A stretch of DNA of 64,000 bases from CAZEVY01 sp964515555. Lineage in GTDB: Bacteria; Acidobacteriota; Terriglobia; Bryobacterales; Bryobacteraceae. Both the position numbers and the translations under genes were made by a program. The notes under the pieces are model-generated. The model was given only the letters and a program-made list of their open reading frames with translations, searched no databases and was not told the DNA's origin. Where the stretch lies: NCBI GenBank assembly GCA_964515555.1, contig CAZEVY010000002.1, positions 62,001 to 126,000 on the forward strand, written 5' to 3'. Positions 62,477-64,000 of this stretch are shown piece by piece (within the stretch, counting starts at the first letter, position 1; every line of letters begins with the position of its first letter).

Positions 62477-62510
62477 GTTCCGCGCCAACGCGCTCGACTC
62501 AGCGATTCAG

Positions 62511-62538
62511 GCCGCGGGCGGTGGTTTCCGTCCGCGGC
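62511..62538 (+). terminator. Stable hairpin between the precursor gene and the DoxX gene
   Basis: GCCGCGGGCGG (62511-62521) pairs with CCGTCCGCGGC (62528-62538) over 11 base pairs with one G-U, loop TGGTTT. No T-run follows, so full termination is unlikely. It probably stabilises the precursor message or lowers downstream transcription, as is common after RiPP precursor genes. Confidence 0.6.
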
Positions 62539-62561
62539 GTACCCATTGAGTGTGTACCTGC

Positions 62562-63026
62562 ATGATTCGCCGCATCCTTGGAGTCCTCGATTCTGTTTCC
62601 TTCCTTGCGCCCTTGCTAACGCGGCTGGTTATTGGTCACGCCTTCTTCCTGACAGGAAAGGGGAAGCTGGCGAACCTGGAGCGCACCACCGCTGTCTTCG
62701 CCGACCTCGGGATTCCAATGCCGGCAGTGAACGCGACGTTCATCGCGGGACTGGAGACCGTGGGCGGACTGCTGCTGATCGCCGGGCTGGCGACCCGCCC
62801 GGCCGCCGCGCTGCTCGCGTGCACCATGGTCGTGGCGATTCTAACCGCGCACCGCGAGGATTTCCTGAAGGCGCTCGGCGGCGACCTGACCGACATCGCG
62901 GCGTTGATGTTCCTGCTGTTCCTGATCTGGCTGGTGCTGCACGGTCCGGGTAAGATGAGCGTCGACGAGTGGATCGCCAGGAAGATGGGCCTCGCCAGCG
63001 GTACCCTGAGAGAGGGAGGCGATTGA
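62562..63026 (+). CDS. DoxX-family membrane protein
   Basis: A 154-residue protein with four hydrophobic helices (PLLTRLVIGHAFFLTGKGKL, FIAGLETVGGLLLIAGLA, AALLACTMVVAILTA, IAALMFLLFLIWLVLHG), the DoxX pattern. DoxX proteins recur in operons of the bufferin/HvfA type, where they are presumed to interact with respiratory quinones or assist peptide handling. ATG 62562 is favoured over a GTG 12 bases upstream; neither has a strong ribosome site. Its TGA overlaps the start of the DUF692 gene (TGATG). Confidence 0.85.
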   Translation: MIRRILGVLDSVSFLAPLLTRLVIGHAFFLTGKGKLANLERTTAVFADLGIPMPAVNATFIAGLETVGGLLLIAGLATRPAAALLACTMVVAILTAHREDFLKALGGDLTDIAALMFLLFLIWLVLHGPGKMSVDEWIARKMGLASGTLREGGD

Positions 63027-63898
63027 TGGCCAACCGGTGGGGCTACCCGGACCTGGGGTTCGGCGTGGGACTGCGCACCGTCCACTACAACCACATCCTC
63101 GAAAGCCGCCCGCGCGTCGACTGGTTCGAGATCCTCTCGGAGAACTACCTCGACACCGGCGGCCGCCCGCTGTGGGTGCTCGACCAGGTGGCCGAGCGCT
63201 ACCCGGTGGTGTTGCACGGCGTCTCGATGTCGGTCGGCTCCACCGACGCGCTCGACTTCGAGTACCTGCGCAAGCTTAAGGCGCTCGCCGCGCGGATCAA
63301 TGCGCGCTGGGTGTCCGATCACCTCTGCTGGACCGGCGTCAGCGGCCTGAACACGCACGACCTGCTGCCCATGCCCTACACGGACGAGTCGCTGCGGCAC
63401 ACGATCTCGCGCGTGCGGGCGGTCTCGGATTACCTGGAGCGGCCCCTGGTGCTGGAGAACCCGTCCACGTACGTCGAGTTCTCCGCGTCGACATGGAAAG
63501 AGTGGGATTTCCTCGCCACGCTGGCGCGCGAGGCGGACTGCGGGCTGCTGCTCGACGTGAACAACGTTTACGTGAGCTCCTACAATCACGGCTTCGATCC
63601 GGACGATTACGTCGACGCCGTCCCCGCCGATCGCGTCGTGCAGATTCACCTGGCAGGCCACACCAACAAGGGCACGCACATTCTCGACACGCACAGCGAC
63701 CACGTCATCGAGCGCGTCTGGGAGCTGTACCGGCGCGTCTACCAGCGCATGGGCGGCATCGCGACGCTGCTCGAATGGGACGAGGATATCCCGTCGTTCA
63801 AGGTGGTCCACGCCGAGGCGCTGAAGGCGCGAAAGTGGCGCGAGTCGCCCGCGCCGGTGTTTGCACGCCGCGCGTCAGACATTCATGCCACGGCTTGA
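63026..63898 (+). CDS. MNIO-family enzyme (DUF692; BufB/HvfB-like)
   Basis: A 290-residue multinuclear non-haem iron oxidative enzyme of the DUF692 family (PF05114), the TIM-barrel family that modifies cysteine or other residues of RiPP precursors (MbnB, TglH, BufB/HvfB). Conserved-looking metal-site residues are H64 (VVLHGVSMSVGS), D98 and H99 (WVSDHLCW), E144 (VLENPSTY), D177 and N180 (LLLDVNNVYVSSYNHG), H208 (VQIHLAGH), D221 and E250 (LLEWDED). AGGGAGG precedes ATG 63026. Bufferin-like enzymes convert Cys in the precursor to thiooxazole-type groups that bind copper; whether that applies here is inference. It overlaps the DUF2063 gene by 14 bases. Confidence 0.95.
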   Translation: MANRWGYPDLGFGVGLRTVHYNHILESRPRVDWFEILSENYLDTGGRPLWVLDQVAERYPVVLHGVSMSVGSTDALDFEYLRKLKALAARINARWVSDHLCWTGVSGLNTHDLLPMPYTDESLRHTISRVRAVSDYLERPLVLENPSTYVEFSASTWKEWDFLATLAREADCGLLLDVNNVYVSSYNHGFDPDDYVDAVPADRVVQIHLAGHTNKGTHILDTHSDHVIERVWELYRRVYQRMGGIATLLEWDEDIPSFKVVHAEALKARKWRESPAPVFARRASDIHATA

Positions 63899-64000
63899 CC
63901 CGGGGCTCCTGCGCACGCAGCGCTGGATGCAGTCGGCGATCCTGACGGCGGGTCCCGTCGAGTCCGCGCTGGCCGGCGAGGCGGCGGCGGCTGTGCCCGC
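63885..64000 (+). CDS. DUF2063 (BufC/HvfC-like) protein, start only
   Basis: The ATG at 63885 opens a frame that stays open to the window end: MPRLDPGLLRTQRWMQSAIL and TAGPVESALAGEAAAAVPA. The Leu-Gln-rich LLRTQRWMQSAIL resembles the N-terminal helix of DUF2063 proteins, the usual partner that presents the precursor to the MNIO enzyme. It overlaps the DUF692 gene by 14 bases. The assignment rests on 38 residues plus position. Confidence 0.65.
   Translation, partial: MPRLDPGLLRTQRWMQSAILTAGPVESALAGEAAAAVP

Noticed and set aside
1..64000. tRNA, rRNA, CRISPR, insertion sequence or prophage
   Set aside because: No cloverleaf, repeat-spacer array, transposase motif or phage structural gene was recognised on reading both strands; short RNAs could be missed.

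Overview
The window is GC-rich, densely coded DNA that looks like a chromosome segment of an acidobacterium, most probably of the Bryobacterales/Solibacter group. Four things support this. There is a 1230-residue TonB receptor with an N-terminal carboxypeptidase-regulatory-like domain. There is a remnant of the Solibacter-type C-terminal domain (TIGR03437) at 1408-1719. There are PVC-type cytochrome/HEAT and PQQ/cytochrome dehydrogenases beside DUF1080 and ThuA proteins. Uma2-family genes also occur. No tRNA, rRNA, CRISPR array, transposase or phage gene was seen. A 10-N scaffold gap lies inside a phosphorylase gene at 34586-34595.

Layout. 1-1353 (minus): cytochrome c oxidase subunits I (cut by the window edge) and II. 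1408-8262 (minus): domain remnant, polytopic membrane protein, aminotransferase, lytic transglycosylase and a GAF-like protein. 8390-15663 (plus): a tight five-gene operon for periplasmic sugar/glycoside oxidation and hydrolysis. 16157-30208 (plus): an exopolysaccharide locus of the Wzx/Wzy type with a ribbon-helix-helix protein, Wza-like export protein, BY-kinase, polymerase-like and flippase-like membrane proteins, two GT4 enzymes (one fused to a phosphoglycosyl transferase), an asparagine-synthase-like enzyme, a DegT aminotransferase and a membrane-anchored SDR. 30231-35317 (minus): a nucleoside salvage operon (phosphorylase, CNT transporter, purine nucleoside phosphorylase, cytidine deaminase, amidohydrolase). 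35374-41130: zinc-ribbon membrane protein, ECF sigma factor with VOC protein, GMC oxidoreductase pair, Uma2 and a peptidase. 41214-61948: TonB receptor, hydrolases, PQQ-like propeller with EF-hands, broken Uma2, pyrE, prfB with a programmed frameshift, Sua5, DegQ-type protease, aminotransferase, receiver/HATPase protein, MoxR/VWA pair, and a GT2-methyltransferase fusion.

The most interesting region is the right end, 62015-64000. A small Tat-type secreted protein carries four near-identical 13-residue tri-cysteine modules at an exact 19-residue period (12 Cys). It is followed by an 11-bp hairpin, a DoxX-like membrane protein, an MNIO (DUF692) enzyme and the start of a DUF2063 partner, all with overlapping or close spacing. 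This is the layout of a bufferin/HvfA-type modified-peptide (RiPP) operon. The precursor has neither the EGKCG motifs nor the DUF2282-like pattern of the characterised examples, so its modification and metal ligand cannot be predicted from them.
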